Origin: an uncultured Clostridia bacterium
Lineage (GTDB): Bacteria > Bacillota > Clostridia > TANB77 > CAG-508
DNA length: 42,037 nt
Direction of reading: 5' to 3'
Assembly (NCBI GenBank): GCA_944392455.1
Contig: CALXWP010000012.1
Span: 1 to 42,037, forward strand
How positions within the stretch are numbered: position 1 is the first letter of the stretch; every line of letters starts with the position of its first letter. Below the pieces are notes generated by a model, which did not search any database, was not told where the DNA came from, and worked only from the letters and a program-made list of their open reading frames with translations. The translations under genes and the position numbers were made by a program. Of the stretch, positions 25,937 to 35,087 are shown piece by piece.

Positions 25937-26073
25937 GTAGACAATCATCTCCATTTCATAAAGTTGATATATATTCTTTTATTAAATATTTTAATTTTTC
26001 AGAATATATCTTTATTTTTATCTTTTGCAATTTTATATTTTTTATTCTTTATTCTTTTTTATTTTTTTAATTT

Positions 26074-26976
26074 CTATATTTTAAAATTTTTAATAAATTT
26101 TTCATTATTAATCCAATCTTCTCTTACTTTTACCCATATTTTTAAATTGATTTTTATCCCAAGCATTTTTTCTAGGTCAACTCTTGCATATGTTCCTATC
26201 TTTTTAAGCATTGATCCGTTTTTTCCAATAATTATTCCTTTATGAGAATCTCTTAAACAATATATTATAGCTTCTATATTATATATAGGTTCATTTTCCA
26301 TTGTTTTTCTTTTTTTCATTTTTTCCACTTCAACTAATATTCCATGTGGTACTTCATCATTTAATAATTTTAAAGCTTTTTCTCTTATTGTTTCCTCTAC
26401 TAATTGTCTTGTTGTTTGATCTGTGTACTCCTCTATATCATAATATGCAGGTCCTTCTTTAAGGTTCTTCTCTATTTCATCTAGTATAGTATCTAAATTA
26501 ATATTTTTTACTGTAGAAACTGGTATTATACTTGAAAAATCATATTCTTCTTTGTATAAATCAATTAATTTTGCAACTTTTGCCTTGTCTACTAAATCAA
26601 CTTTATTTATTACTAAAATAGTTTTCTTTTTTGCTTCTTTAATTTTTTCTAGTATTAGTCTATCTCCTTTTCCAATTTCATCAGATGTAGCTTCTATAAC
26701 AAAAACTACTACATCAACATCTTTTGAAACTTCAAAAGCATTTTCTACCATTACATCTCCTAATTTTGACTTAGGTTTATGTATTCCTGGTGTATCAATA
26801 AATATAATTTGTGAATTTTTTCTATTTACTATTGCTTTTATAACTGTTCTTGTTGTTTGAGGTTTATTGGCAATTGCTGCAACCTTTTCTCCTACTAAAC
26901 TATTTATTATACTAGATTTTCCTACATTAGTTCTTCCTAATATTGATACAAACCCTGATTTAAATTTTTCTTCCAT
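26074..26976 (-). CDS. era: GTPase Era
   Basis: A 300-residue GTPase that binds the 3' end of 16S rRNA during small-subunit assembly. G1 is GRTNVGKSS at 14-22, G2 TTRT, G3 DTPG and G4 NKVD. The C-terminal KH domain includes HGILVEVEKMKKRK and KGIIIGKNGSMLKKIG. The ATG follows AAGGAG. It begins the era-yqzL-recO operon and is separated from the upstream hydrogenase operon by the terminator at 27151-27183. The 119 bases between era and yqzL are T-rich and hold nothing else. Confidence 0.96.
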   Translation of the reverse strand: MEEKFKSGFVSILGRTNVGKSSIINSLVGEKVAAIANKPQTTRTVIKAIVNRKNSQIIFIDTPGIHKPKSKLGDVMVENAFEVSKDVDVVVFVIEATSDEIGKGDRLILEKIKEAKKKTILVINKVDLVDKAKVAKLIDLYKEEYDFSSIIPVSTVKNINLDTILDEIEKNLKEGPAYYDIEEYTDQTTRQLVEETIREKALKLLNDEVPHGILVEVEKMKKRKTMENEPIYNIEAIIYCLRDSHKGIIIGKNGSMLKKIGTYARVDLEKMLGIKINLKIWVKVREDWINNEKFIKNFKI

Positions 26977-27150
26977 ATTTTATCTCCTTGATGTATTTTA
27001 TTATTATATTTTTTATTAATGTTCATTAATGAATTATAGTACTTTTATAGCACCATTTTTGTAGAAAAAAAGAAATAAATTTTCTTAAATTTTCGTCACA
27101 TTTTACTTGACATATATATATCACATTTTTACATAAATTTCAATTTACTA

Positions 27151-27183
27151 AAAAAAGCAATTGGAGTCCCCAATTGCTTTTTT
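27151..27183 (-). terminator. Terminator of the hydrogenase operon, GCAATTGG type
   Basis: GCAATTGG (27157-27164) pairs with CCAATTGC (27170-27177) with A- and T-runs outside. It belongs to the same sequence family as the terminator at 18201-18238. Confidence 0.85.
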
Positions 27184-27184
27184 C

Positions 27185-28924
27185 TTATATTCTATATTCT
27201 TCCATCGGAGTATAATGTGTATGTAACAACTCATGAGCTTTATGCTCTCCCGGATTTCCTATATATTCTTTATATATTTGTTTCATTATAGGATTTTCAT
27301 GTGATTTTCTTATCACACTTCTTTCATCTATTGAATACATAGCTTTAGCTCGTTTTCCAGCCACATCTACTGTCATTCTTGTTTTTGAATTTTTAATAGG
27401 TTGACCTCCACCCATTATACATCCGCCTGGGCATGCCATTACTTCTACAAAGCTGTAGTCAGCTATACCATTTTTTATATCTTCCATAACTTTTCTAGCA
27501 TTTCCAAGTCCATGTGCTACAGCTACTTTTATTTCTTTATCACCTATTTTTACAGAAGCTTTCTTTATTCCTTTTGCTCCTCTTACATCTTCAAACTCTA
27601 GCTTTTTTAGTTCCTCTCCTGTAATCAATTCATAAGCAGTACGAAGAGCTGCTTCCATAACTCCTCCTGTTACGCCAAATATTGCTGCTGCACCAGTTGC
27701 TTCTCCCATAGGATTATCAAATGTTTCGTCTTCTAATTTATTAAACTCTATATTTGCTTGTTTTATCATTCTTGCAAGTTCACGAGTAGTTATAACGGCA
27801 TCTACATCCCATAGTCCATTTTCTTTCATTTCTTCTCTTTGTCTTTCATATTTCTTAGCTATACAAGGCATTACTGAAACCACATAGATTTTCTTAGGAT
27901 CAATATTATTTTTTTCTGCATAATATGTTTTTATAATTGCTCCAAACATTTGGTGTGGTGATTTACAACTTGATAGATGAGCTAAATTTTCTTGATATTC
28001 CATTTCTGCGAATCTAACCCAACCAGGACAACAAGAAGTAGTCATTGGTAAATTATCATTTTCTTTAAATCTTTTTACAAATTCTGTTGCTTCTTCCATT
28101 ATAGTAAAATCTGCTCCTGTATTTGTATCAAATACTTTATCAAATCCAAGTGCTTTTAATGCAGATACCATTCTACCTGTAACATTAGTTCCAATCTCCA
28201 TACCAAATTCTTCACCAAGTGCTACTCTAACAGATGGTGCTGTTTGTACAACAACATATGTATCAGGATCTTTTAATTTTGCCCATACATCATTTATATT
28301 TTCTTTTTCATGTAATGCTCCTGTAGGACAAGATTCTATACATTGACCACAAAATGTGCAATTAACATCATTTAAACTATGATCATATGTTGTAGAAATA
28401 CAAGATTCAAATCCTCTTTCTATACAATCTATTGCACCAATATTTTGAACATTTTTACAAGTAGCCACGCATCTTCTACATAAAATACATTTATTAAAAT
28501 CTCTTACTATAGATGGAGACTTATCATCTATTTTATGTTCTGTTCTTTCACCTTTATAGTCTATATCTAATACATTGAATTTAATTGCTAAATCCTGAAG
28601 TTCGCAATTTCCAGAACGTGTACATGTCAAACAATCTTTAGAATGGTTTGAAATTATTAAATCTAGTATTGTATGTCTTGCTTCTAATACATTTGGTGTA
28701 TGAGTATGTACTACCATTCCTTCTTCAACTTTTTGTATACAAGAAGTTGCAAATCCTCTTCTACCTTCAACTTCTACAATACACATTCTACAATCTCCAA
28801 CTTCATTTATATCTTTTAGGAAACAAAGTGTTGGGATATCTATTCCTGCTTGTTTAGCTGCATCTAATATAGTTGTTCCTTCTGGTACTACAACATTTTT
28901 ATCATCAATTTTTAAATTAACCAT
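27185..28924 (-). CDS. hydA: [FeFe] hydrogenase catalytic subunit of an NADH-linked (HydABC-type) complex
   Basis: A 579-residue hydrogen-producing or -oxidising subunit. In order: a [2Fe-2S] domain (C34, C45, C48, C62), a His-Cys3 [4Fe-4S] site (HSKDCLTCTRSGNCELQ), two [4Fe-4S] ferredoxin motifs (CILCRRCVATC, CTFCGQCIESC), and the H-cluster motifs L1 TTSCCPGW, L2 MPCIAKKYE and L3 MACPGGCIMGGGQP. The C-terminal small-subunit domain follows (NPIMKQIYKEYIG). The frame opens at 28963, but the ATG at 28924 with AAGGAGG is preferred, 14 bases after hydB. Together with hydB and hydC it should couple H2 to NADH and ferredoxin; bifurcation is inferred from the family. Confidence 0.94.
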   Translation of the reverse strand: MVNLKIDDKNVVVPEGTTILDAAKQAGIDIPTLCFLKDINEVGDCRMCIVEVEGRRGFATSCIQKVEEGMVVHTHTPNVLEARHTILDLIISNHSKDCLTCTRSGNCELQDLAIKFNVLDIDYKGERTEHKIDDKSPSIVRDFNKCILCRRCVATCKNVQNIGAIDCIERGFESCISTTYDHSLNDVNCTFCGQCIESCPTGALHEKENINDVWAKLKDPDTYVVVQTAPSVRVALGEEFGMEIGTNVTGRMVSALKALGFDKVFDTNTGADFTIMEEATEFVKRFKENDNLPMTTSCCPGWVRFAEMEYQENLAHLSSCKSPHQMFGAIIKTYYAEKNNIDPKKIYVVSVMPCIAKKYERQREEMKENGLWDVDAVITTRELARMIKQANIEFNKLEDETFDNPMGEATGAAAIFGVTGGVMEAALRTAYELITGEELKKLEFEDVRGAKGIKKASVKIGDKEIKVAVAHGLGNARKVMEDIKNGIADYSFVEVMACPGGCIMGGGQPIKNSKTRMTVDVAGKRAKAMYSIDERSVIRKSHENPIMKQIYKEYIGNPGEHKAHELLHTHYTPMEEYRI

Positions 28925-28938
28925 TTTTTCCTCCTTAT

Positions 28939-30795
28939 CTACCCAATAGCATGGAATGGACATGATCTAATGCATGTCGTACATTTTATACATTTATCTT
29001 GATTTATATGTCTTATGTCTCTTCCTTCTCCTTCAATTGCATTTACAGGACAATTTCTTTGGCATAATCCACAAGCTTTACACTTATCAGGGTCTATTTC
29101 TATTTTTGCTAATGCTTTACATTCCATTGTCTTACATTCTTTTTCTATTGCATGTTGTCTAAACTCTTCTCTAAAATATTTTAAAGTACTTATTACTGGG
29201 TTTGGAGCACTTTGTCCAAGTCCGCATATACTTGCTTTCTTTATATTAACTGCTAGTTTTTCTAGTCTATATATATCATATTCTGTTCCCTCTCCACTAC
29301 ATAGTTTTTCTAGTATTTCTAGCATTCTTTTTGTTCCTATTCTACAAGGAGTACATTTACCACAACTTTCACTTACTGTAAACTCTAAATAAAATTTTGC
29401 TAAACATACCATACATTTAGTATCATCCATAACAATAAGTCCACCTGATCCCATCATAGAACCAATCTCTTTTAAAGACTCATAATCTATAGGTGTATCT
29501 AGATGTTCTTTTGGTATACATCCACCAGAAGGTCCTCCTGTTTGAGCAGCTTTAAATTCTCTTCCATTAGGAATTCCTCCACCAATATCAAATACTATCT
29601 CTCTTAAAGTTGTTCCCATTGGTACTTCGACTAATCCGACATTATTAACATTTCCTCCAAGAGCAAATACTTTTGTTCCTTTTGATGTTTCTGTTCCTAT
29701 TGAAGAATACCATTCTGATCCATTCAAAATTATTTGAGCAATATTAGCATATGTTTCAACATTATTTATTAAAGTTGGACATCCCCATAATCCTGATGTA
29801 GCTGGATATGGTGGTTTTACTCTTGGTTGGCCTCTTCTTCCTTCTATTGACTCTAAAAGTGCTGTTTCTTCTCCACAAACAAAAGCTCCGGCTCCTAGTC
29901 TAATTTCTATATCAAAATTAAATCCTGTTCCAAATATATTTTCTCCAAGTATTCCATAATCTCTTGCTTCATCTATCGCAATTTGTAATCTATGTACTGC
30001 TATTGGATATTCAGCTCTTACATAAATATATCCTTTTTCTGCTCCTATTGCATATCCTGCTATTTCCATAGCTTCTAAAACAGCATGAGGGTCTCCTTCT
30101 AGAATACTTCTATCCATAAAAGCTCCTGGGTCACCTTCATCAGCATTGCATACTACATATTTTTTATCTCCTTTTGCATCTTTTGTAAGTTTCCACTTCT
30201 TACCTGTAGGAAATCCAGCGCCTCCTCTACCTCTTAATCCAGATTTATCTATTACATCAATTACTTCATCTTTTGACATCTCAGTTAAAACCTTAGCTAA
30301 TGCTTTATATCCATCAAATGCAATATATTCATCTATTTCTTCTGGATTGATTACACCACAATTTTTTAGTGCAATTCTTTTTTGCTTTTTATAAAATGTT
30401 AAATCATCTAACCTAGTTACTTTTGTTCCATCTATATCTTTACAAAGTAATCTTTCTACTACTTTTCCTTCAATTATGTGTGAATTTATAATTTCTTCGC
30501 AATCTTCTGGTTTAACCATAGCATAAAAAGTATCATCTGGCCTTATTATTACTATTGGTCCTTTGGCACATAAGCCAAAACATCCTGTTTTTATTACTCT
30601 TACGTTTTCTATTCCTTTTTCTTTAATTATTCTTTTAAAATTTTCTAGTATTTTTGGTGATTTTGAAGAAGTACATCCTGTACCATTGCATACTAAAATA
30701 TGTTTTTCTCTTGTATCAGCATTAGTATTTTTTCTTAAATCTAATTCCGCTCTTTTTTCTACTCTTATTTTTTCTAACTCCTCAATAGTCTTCAT
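28939..30795 (-). CDS. hydB: NuoF-like NADH-binding subunit of the HydABC-type hydrogenase
   Basis: A 618-residue flavoprotein that connects NAD(H) with the hydrogenase. An N-terminal thioredoxin-like [2Fe-2S] domain has C36, C41, C72 and C76 (VCNGTGCTSSK, TGCFGLCAKGP). The NuoF core follows, with the NADH/FMN loops GLRGRGGAGFPTGKKW and GAGAFVCGEETALLESIEG, and the [4Fe-4S] site SCGKCTPCRIGT. Two C-terminal ferredoxin motifs end the protein (CKACGLCQRNC, CIKCTTCIRSC). This layout is that of HydB of trimeric bifurcating hydrogenases. It lies between the unknown gene at 30831-31256 and hydA. Confidence 0.94.
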   Translation of the reverse strand: MKTIEELEKIRVEKRAELDLRKNTNADTREKHILVCNGTGCTSSKSPKILENFKRIIKEKGIENVRVIKTGCFGLCAKGPIVIIRPDDTFYAMVKPEDCEEIINSHIIEGKVVERLLCKDIDGTKVTRLDDLTFYKKQKRIALKNCGVINPEEIDEYIAFDGYKALAKVLTEMSKDEVIDVIDKSGLRGRGGAGFPTGKKWKLTKDAKGDKKYVVCNADEGDPGAFMDRSILEGDPHAVLEAMEIAGYAIGAEKGYIYVRAEYPIAVHRLQIAIDEARDYGILGENIFGTGFNFDIEIRLGAGAFVCGEETALLESIEGRRGQPRVKPPYPATSGLWGCPTLINNVETYANIAQIILNGSEWYSSIGTETSKGTKVFALGGNVNNVGLVEVPMGTTLREIVFDIGGGIPNGREFKAAQTGGPSGGCIPKEHLDTPIDYESLKEIGSMMGSGGLIVMDDTKCMVCLAKFYLEFTVSESCGKCTPCRIGTKRMLEILEKLCSGEGTEYDIYRLEKLAVNIKKASICGLGQSAPNPVISTLKYFREEFRQHAIEKECKTMECKALAKIEIDPDKCKACGLCQRNCPVNAIEGEGRDIRHINQDKCIKCTTCIRSCPFHAIG

Positions 30796-30830
30796 TTAAG
30801 ACCTCCTTATTCAATATCTTTAAGAACCAT

Positions 30831-31256
30831 TTACTCATTAATTATATTATTATTTTTTAATGTTTCTTTTAACTTAGATAAGTTTTTCGATATTGATATA
30901 ACCTCAAATGGTATATCAATTAGTCCATGATCTGTTGCTACATAGTTTTCAATATTAATTTTTTCTGCATCTTTAATTTTTCTTAACTCAGTCACAATAT
31001 AATGTAACTGCACACAATGTGGAGATTTGTCTACACTAACAAATATGATGTTTTTAACTTTTTTTCTTACAATCATCCCTATTATTTTTGTTATTACCAT
31101 ATTTAGATGAATTTGTTCTAAACATACTTCATATATTGTATATTTCTTTTTTAATTCTTCATATATTTCTGGGAACATTTGCTGGGTACAAGATCCCATA
31201 ATACACATATTTTCTTCTACATCATAACAATTAGTTTTCATCAAATCTTTTTTCAT
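30831..31256 (-). CDS. Unknown small protein inside the hydrogenase operon
   Basis: A 141-residue protein of no family that I recognise. It begins one base after the hydC stop and has GAGGG as ribosome binding site, so it is coupled to hydC. Five cysteines are present, among them CIMGSC near residues 18-23 and one in DKSPHCVQLHYIV near 81. They do not form a classical ferredoxin motif. A Rossmann-like alternation of strands and helices is plausible (KNIIFVSVDKSPHCVQLHY). There is no membrane segment. In related clusters, small proteins of ATPase or [2Fe-2S] type often stand between hydC and hydB. This one does not obviously match either. A role in cofactor transfer or regulation is speculation. 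Confidence 0.8.
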   Translation of the reverse strand: MKKDLMKTNCYDVEENMCIMGSCTQQMFPEIYEELKKKYTIYEVCLEQIHLNMVITKIIGMIVRKKVKNIIFVSVDKSPHCVQLHYIVTELRKIKDAEKINIENYVATDHGLIDIPFEVISISKNLSKLKETLKNNNIINE

Positions 31257-31257
31257 T

Positions 31258-31740
31258 CTATCCCTCTTTTTCTAGTTCATCTAAAACCTCGTCTAATTTT
31301 TTTACAGTTGCATGTCCGTATACCTCATCATTTACTGTAAATACTGGTGCAATTCCGCATGCTCCTACGCATCTTGTTGTATCTATAGAAAACTTTCCAT
31401 CTTCACTTGTTTTTCCTTCTTCTAAGTTTAATCTTTCTTTTAGCCTATCTAATATTGATTGTGATCCTTTTACAAAACATGCTGTTCCTAAACATACAGA
31501 AATATTATATTTTCCTTTTGGTTCTAATGTAAATCTAGCATAAAATGTAATTACTCCATATATTTCAGCCATTGGAATTCCTAAATATTTTGATACTTCT
31601 GACTGAGCAGTCTTTGGTATGTATCCATATTTTTCTTGAATTTCATTTAGTATTTGTATTAAATTATCTTTTTCCTGTTTATATGGCTTCATTATTTCGT
31701 TAACTTCTTCTCTTATTTTATTGTCTATACATTCACACAT
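31258..31740 (-). CDS. hydC: NuoE-like [2Fe-2S] subunit of the HydABC-type hydrogenase
   Basis: A 160-residue thioredoxin-fold electron-transfer subunit. The [2Fe-2S] cysteines are C83, C88 (VCLGTACFVKGS) and C124, C128 (TRCVGACGIAP). The helical N-terminal region with YGYIPKTAQSEVSKYLG is typical of NuoE/HydC. It is the first gene of the operon hydC-unknown-hydB-hydA, with AAAAAGGAGG before the ATG. Confidence 0.93.
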   Translation of the reverse strand: MCECIDNKIREEVNEIMKPYKQEKDNLIQILNEIQEKYGYIPKTAQSEVSKYLGIPMAEIYGVITFYARFTLEPKGKYNISVCLGTACFVKGSQSILDRLKERLNLEEGKTSEDGKFSIDTTRCVGACGIAPVFTVNDEVYGHATVKKLDEVLDELEKEG

Positions 31741-31771
31741 AATTTTCCTCCTTTTTAATGATCGTAAGTGT

Positions 31772-31800
31772 ATTATATCAAACTAGGCATTTATATACAA
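31772..31800 (-). promoter_or_regulatory. Promoter of the hydrogenase operon
   Basis: On the minus strand TTGTAT (31800-31795), a 17-base spacer, and a perfect TATAAT (31777-31772) lie 32 bases before the hydC ATG. Confidence 0.75.
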
Positions 31801-31948
31801 TAATTTTCTGGCATTTATTTTATTATATATATCTATTTTCAGCATATTAAACTTACCAATTATATAAAAATATATACCGATTATATATTTTTTAGTGACT
31901 TATTTTATTTTAATTGTTATAATGAGTGTAAAGAAAGGGTGTAATTAT

Positions 31949-32023
31949 ATGAATGTTGAAGTTATAATACATGAGAAAAGTTCTTCTATATCAATATTTA
32001 AGCACATAAAAACATATAAATAA
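31949..32023 (+). CDS. Possible 24-residue leader peptide or small protein
   Basis: A short frame (MNVEVIIHEKSSSISIFKH, then five more residues) with a good ribosome binding site, AAAGGGTG, eight bases before the ATG and a TATAAT box about 30 bases upstream. It precedes the membrane-protein gene at 32061 on the same strand. It could be a leader peptide or an unrelated small ORF. The remainder of the 31741-32060 gap holds the divergent hydrogenase promoter. Confidence 0.35.
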   Translation: MNVEVIIHEKSSSISIFKHIKTYK

Positions 32024-32060
32024 AACAATAAAAAATGAATAAATTTTGGAGGTGTTTTAT

Positions 32061-32570
32061 ATGAAGTTATCACAAAAATTAGGAATTTCTCTTTTAGGAT
32101 TTCCTATAGCTAGTTTTATAATTTTTATAATCTATTTTATGATCTACCTTATCCTTGGAGAAAGTGCATATATAAAAGAAATATTTGCTATTAGTCATAT
32201 AGATATTCTTTTAAGAGAATTTCTTGTATTAGGTGTTTCTATTTTTATTTCAATACTTTCTCTTATTACATTTTATGATATTAGTTCAAAAAATTATAGA
32301 AAAAAACGTTCTTTATTTACAATTTTTATTTCTTTAGTATTATTGATTTTTGGCTTTGCTCTTATTCCAATAATAGCTTCAGAAATATTTTTAAAAGATT
32401 TAGAATTATTTAGTCTAACCTTTTTTATATTATGGATAATGTTTGTTACTATTTTCTCATTAATTCAAGTTATAAAAGATTTTATAACTGTTTGGATTAT
32501 TAATAAGAAAATCAAATCTCAAAATATAAATATAGAAAAAGATATCAAAGATAAATTAGAGCAAAAATAA
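32061..32570 (+). CDS. Four-helix integral membrane protein of unknown function
   Basis: A 169-residue protein with four hydrophobic helices at roughly 8-35, 52-76, 84-110 and 117-143, and a charged C-terminal tail. The frame opens with TTG at 32046, but the ATG at 32061 follows a strong GGAGGTG. It is transcribed away from the hydrogenase operon and ends in a terminator at 32608-32647. No family motif is visible. Confidence 0.7.
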   Translation: MKLSQKLGISLLGFPIASFIIFIIYFMIYLILGESAYIKEIFAISHIDILLREFLVLGVSIFISILSLITFYDISSKNYRKKRSLFTIFISLVLLIFGFALIPIIASEIFLKDLELFSLTFFILWIMFVTIFSLIQVIKDFITVWIINKKIKSQNINIEKDIKDKLEQK

Positions 32571-32607
32571 TACTAAATTGCATTAATAATTAAAAAACTA
32601 AAAAACA

Positions 32608-32647
32608 AAAAAATAGTTCCATATTCTAATATATGTAACTATTTTTT
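32608..32647. terminator. Bidirectional terminator between the membrane protein and the DUF3048 gene
   Basis: AAAAAATAGTT (32608-32618) pairs with AACTATTTTTT (32637-32647), with an inner CATAT/ATATG stem. The flanking genes converge on it. Confidence 0.75.
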
Positions 32648-32669
32648 ATTATTTTATCTTTTACTAATA

Positions 32670-33752
32670 TTATTCTTCCTCTCCAAAAGTCACATCTGCA
32701 TTTATTGGACAAATTTGTATAAATGTTTTCCCATCATTTACATCTATTTCATTACCTTCTAAATCTTCATAAACTGTTTGGCTAGATCTAGAAGTCTTCA
32801 TACAAGTAATTGGAATGACTTTACCATTTGTTATATAATATCCTTCTAGTTCTTTTACATTATTTAATGTTTGTCTTCCTTTTCCAGATCCATCATTTAA
32901 TGTATAATTTTCTGCAAACTCTATTATTATATTTTTTGTAGTAATTTCTTCTCCTGTTGTCCAATCTACTTGTTTTTCTCCTCTTGAATAACGAATATAT
33001 TCTTTTGAATCTTCATCATAAACATATTCTACAGTATTATAGTCTGAATATGGAATTGTAATGTCTGTTGCTGTAGTACCTTCTTCTAGATTTACTTCAC
33101 TAACAACATAATTTAATACTGGATCTTGATCTGTAGTTGTTCTATATCCTTTTCTTTCTGCAATTTCCATTATATTATCTGTAGTTGTTACAACATTATG
33201 TGGTGCATATTTATCATTTACTCTCCAAAATGCTGTACTACTTTCATATATACCATTTATATTATTTACTCCTAAAGTACTTATATCTGACTGAGCTTGT
33301 GGGCTCCATCCGTAATGTACATATATTGCATCATTTTCTAAAGCATAGTCTAAGAAATAATGTCTTGAGCTTCTAATTGGACCAATTTTGTCTAAGTCCT
33401 TATCTTGAAGTATTAACATCAATCTTGATTCTCCGCCTTCTACAATCATCTCATAAACAATATCTGCTTCTTTTAGTCCCGCCTGTGGCATAGCATCAAC
33501 ATGATTATCTATCATTATTGCTATTGGTCTTGATGTTCCTGATAAAGTTTTTGGTGTAGCAATAATTGGCTCTTCATTTGTTTCATTTATAATTTCGTTT
33601 GTATTTACTGTTTCTATTTCTCTACCTTTTCCAAATATTCTTAATACAAATAAAATGGCTGCCACTATAATTAAAACTATTAGAACAATTACAAATATTC
33701 TCATGCTTTTGTTTTTTGTCTTTTCTGCTCTTTTTCCTTTCATTTTATCCAT
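32670..33752 (-). CDS. DUF3048 (YerB-like) membrane-anchored extracytoplasmic protein
   Basis: A 360-residue protein with a basic N terminus, a transmembrane segment at about 18-42 (IFVIVLIVLIIVAAILFVL) and no lipobox. The outer part carries the DUF3048 hallmarks SRPIAIMIDNHVDAMPQAGL, DIVYEMIVEGGESRLML and GPIRSSRHYFLDYA. YerB-type proteins sit outside the membrane; their function is not settled. It is preceded closely by the YbeY-DgkA fusion gene on the same strand and ends at the shared terminator. Confidence 0.88.
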   Translation of the reverse strand: MDKMKGKRAEKTKNKSMRIFVIVLIVLIIVAAILFVLRIFGKGREIETVNTNEIINETNEEPIIATPKTLSGTSRPIAIMIDNHVDAMPQAGLKEADIVYEMIVEGGESRLMLILQDKDLDKIGPIRSSRHYFLDYALENDAIYVHYGWSPQAQSDISTLGVNNINGIYESSTAFWRVNDKYAPHNVVTTTDNIMEIAERKGYRTTTDQDPVLNYVVSEVNLEEGTTATDITIPYSDYNTVEYVYDEDSKEYIRYSRGEKQVDWTTGEEITTKNIIIEFAENYTLNDGSGKGRQTLNNVKELEGYYITNGKVIPITCMKTSRSSQTVYEDLEGNEIDVNDGKTFIQICPINADVTFGEEE

Positions 33753-33775
33753 TCCCTTCGTTCCAATTTAGTTCT

Positions 33776-35062
33776 TTAAATACTCATTACTCCTAAAGTA
33801 ATTCCATAAATTAATAATATAATTATTATTCCTACACAAGCACTAAATATTACTTCTGAAGTTCTATGAGCTCTTGCTTCAATTCTACTTGTTGATACCA
33901 ATATCGAAAGAACTAATGACAATGTTATGATTACAATATTATCTGTTATCAACCAGATAATAGTATTAGCAGCAAATGCTAAAGCTGCATATCCGCTTGG
34001 TATAAACTTTTTATTTCTTCCTTCTCTTTTATTTGTTCTGGCTATAGCTATTAAAGTTACTATAGCAATAAGTACTATCATTATTGCTGCAAATGCTAAA
34101 TGCATTGGTGATTCTATAATATTCCTTATAAAATTAAGACCAATGTCACTTATTTTATCAAAGAATAAGAAATAAGCGACTATAATCGCATTAAGAGCTG
34201 TTATTACAACTCCTCCTGCAGCAACATCTTTTGCAATTTTAGCTTTTGGATGATATACATCTACATATAAATCAACAACAGTTTCTATTGCTGTATTACA
34301 CATTTCAGCAAATAAAATTAAAATTATTGTAAATAAGAAACATAAAAATTCAGCTCTACTTAGATCGAAGAACAGACTTGCTATAACAACAAATACTGCA
34401 ATTAATAGCTGTATTTTTACGTTTCGTTGGGTAGTAGTTGCATATATTATACCATTAGTAGCATTTTTCCAGGCATCTATAAAATTTGAGTTTGATGTCT
34501 TATTTTTATTTTTTTTTTCTTTTCTTTCTATATCTTCTAATTCTTTTTTGCTTTCTTCTTCTGATGTCTCTCTTTTTATTCCTAATTTTGATAATATATT
34601 TTCTTCTTTTTCTCTCATTACCTTTTTGTCAGCTTCTTCTATATGATCATAACCCATTAAGTGATAAAAACCATGTACTACCATATATGAAAGTTCTCTT
34701 TCAAAGCTATGACCATATTCTTCAGCTTGTTCATATACTCTAGGAATTGAAATTACTACATCTCCTAGAATATCACCTTGCATATTTATGTCCGTATTTT
34801 CTGCATTTTCTTTTATAAATTTATCCAATTCTTCTTTTTCAAACATTGGAAATGAAAGCACATCTGTTGCTTTATCAATATTTCTATATTGTTTATTTAT
34901 TTTTTCTATTTCATCTTCATTTGTCAATGTAATGCTTATATAAATATTTGCTTTATCCAACTTTTCTTCTTTAAAACATTCATTAACAACATCTTTAATT
35001 ATGTCTTCATATTTTTCATTTTTTTCTAAATTCTTATATATAATTTCGCAATTTTCTTCCAT
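33776..35062 (-). CDS. YbeY / diacylglycerol kinase / PAP2-like three-domain fusion
   Basis: A 428-residue protein. Residues 1-160 are the rRNA-maturation RNase YbeY with the metal site H130, H134 and H140 (HGFYHLMGYDH). A charged linker at 165-192 leads to a DgkA-type lipid kinase at about 193-302, with three helices and the motif EMCNTAIETVVDLY. The C-terminal 315-428 resembles a PAP2 phosphatase: PSGY (355-358) replaces PSGH, and SR-x5-H-x3-E (392-403) replaces SR-x5-H-x3-D. In Firmicutes ybeY and dgkA are normally separate neighbours. The kinase is probably for undecaprenol, the third domain perhaps a degenerate lipid phosphatase. One polypeptide thus joins a cytoplasmic RNase with membrane domains. 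It has no visible frame break. Confidence 0.87.
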   Translation of the reverse strand: MEENCEIIYKNLEKNEKYEDIIKDVVNECFKEEKLDKANIYISITLTNEDEIEKINKQYRNIDKATDVLSFPMFEKEELDKFIKENAENTDINMQGDILGDVVISIPRVYEQAEEYGHSFERELSYMVVHGFYHLMGYDHIEEADKKVMREKEENILSKLGIKRETSEEESKKELEDIERKEKKNKNKTSNSNFIDAWKNATNGIIYATTTQRNVKIQLLIAVFVVIASLFFDLSRAEFLCFLFTIILILFAEMCNTAIETVVDLYVDVYHPKAKIAKDVAAGGVVITALNAIIVAYFLFFDKISDIGLNFIRNIIESPMHLAFAAIMIVLIAIVTLIAIARTNKREGRNKKFIPSGYAALAFAANTIIWLITDNIVIITLSLVLSILVSTSRIEARAHRTSEVIFSACVGIIIILLIYGITLGVMSI

Positions 35063-35087
35063 ATCTCTTCCTTTATTCTAATTATAT

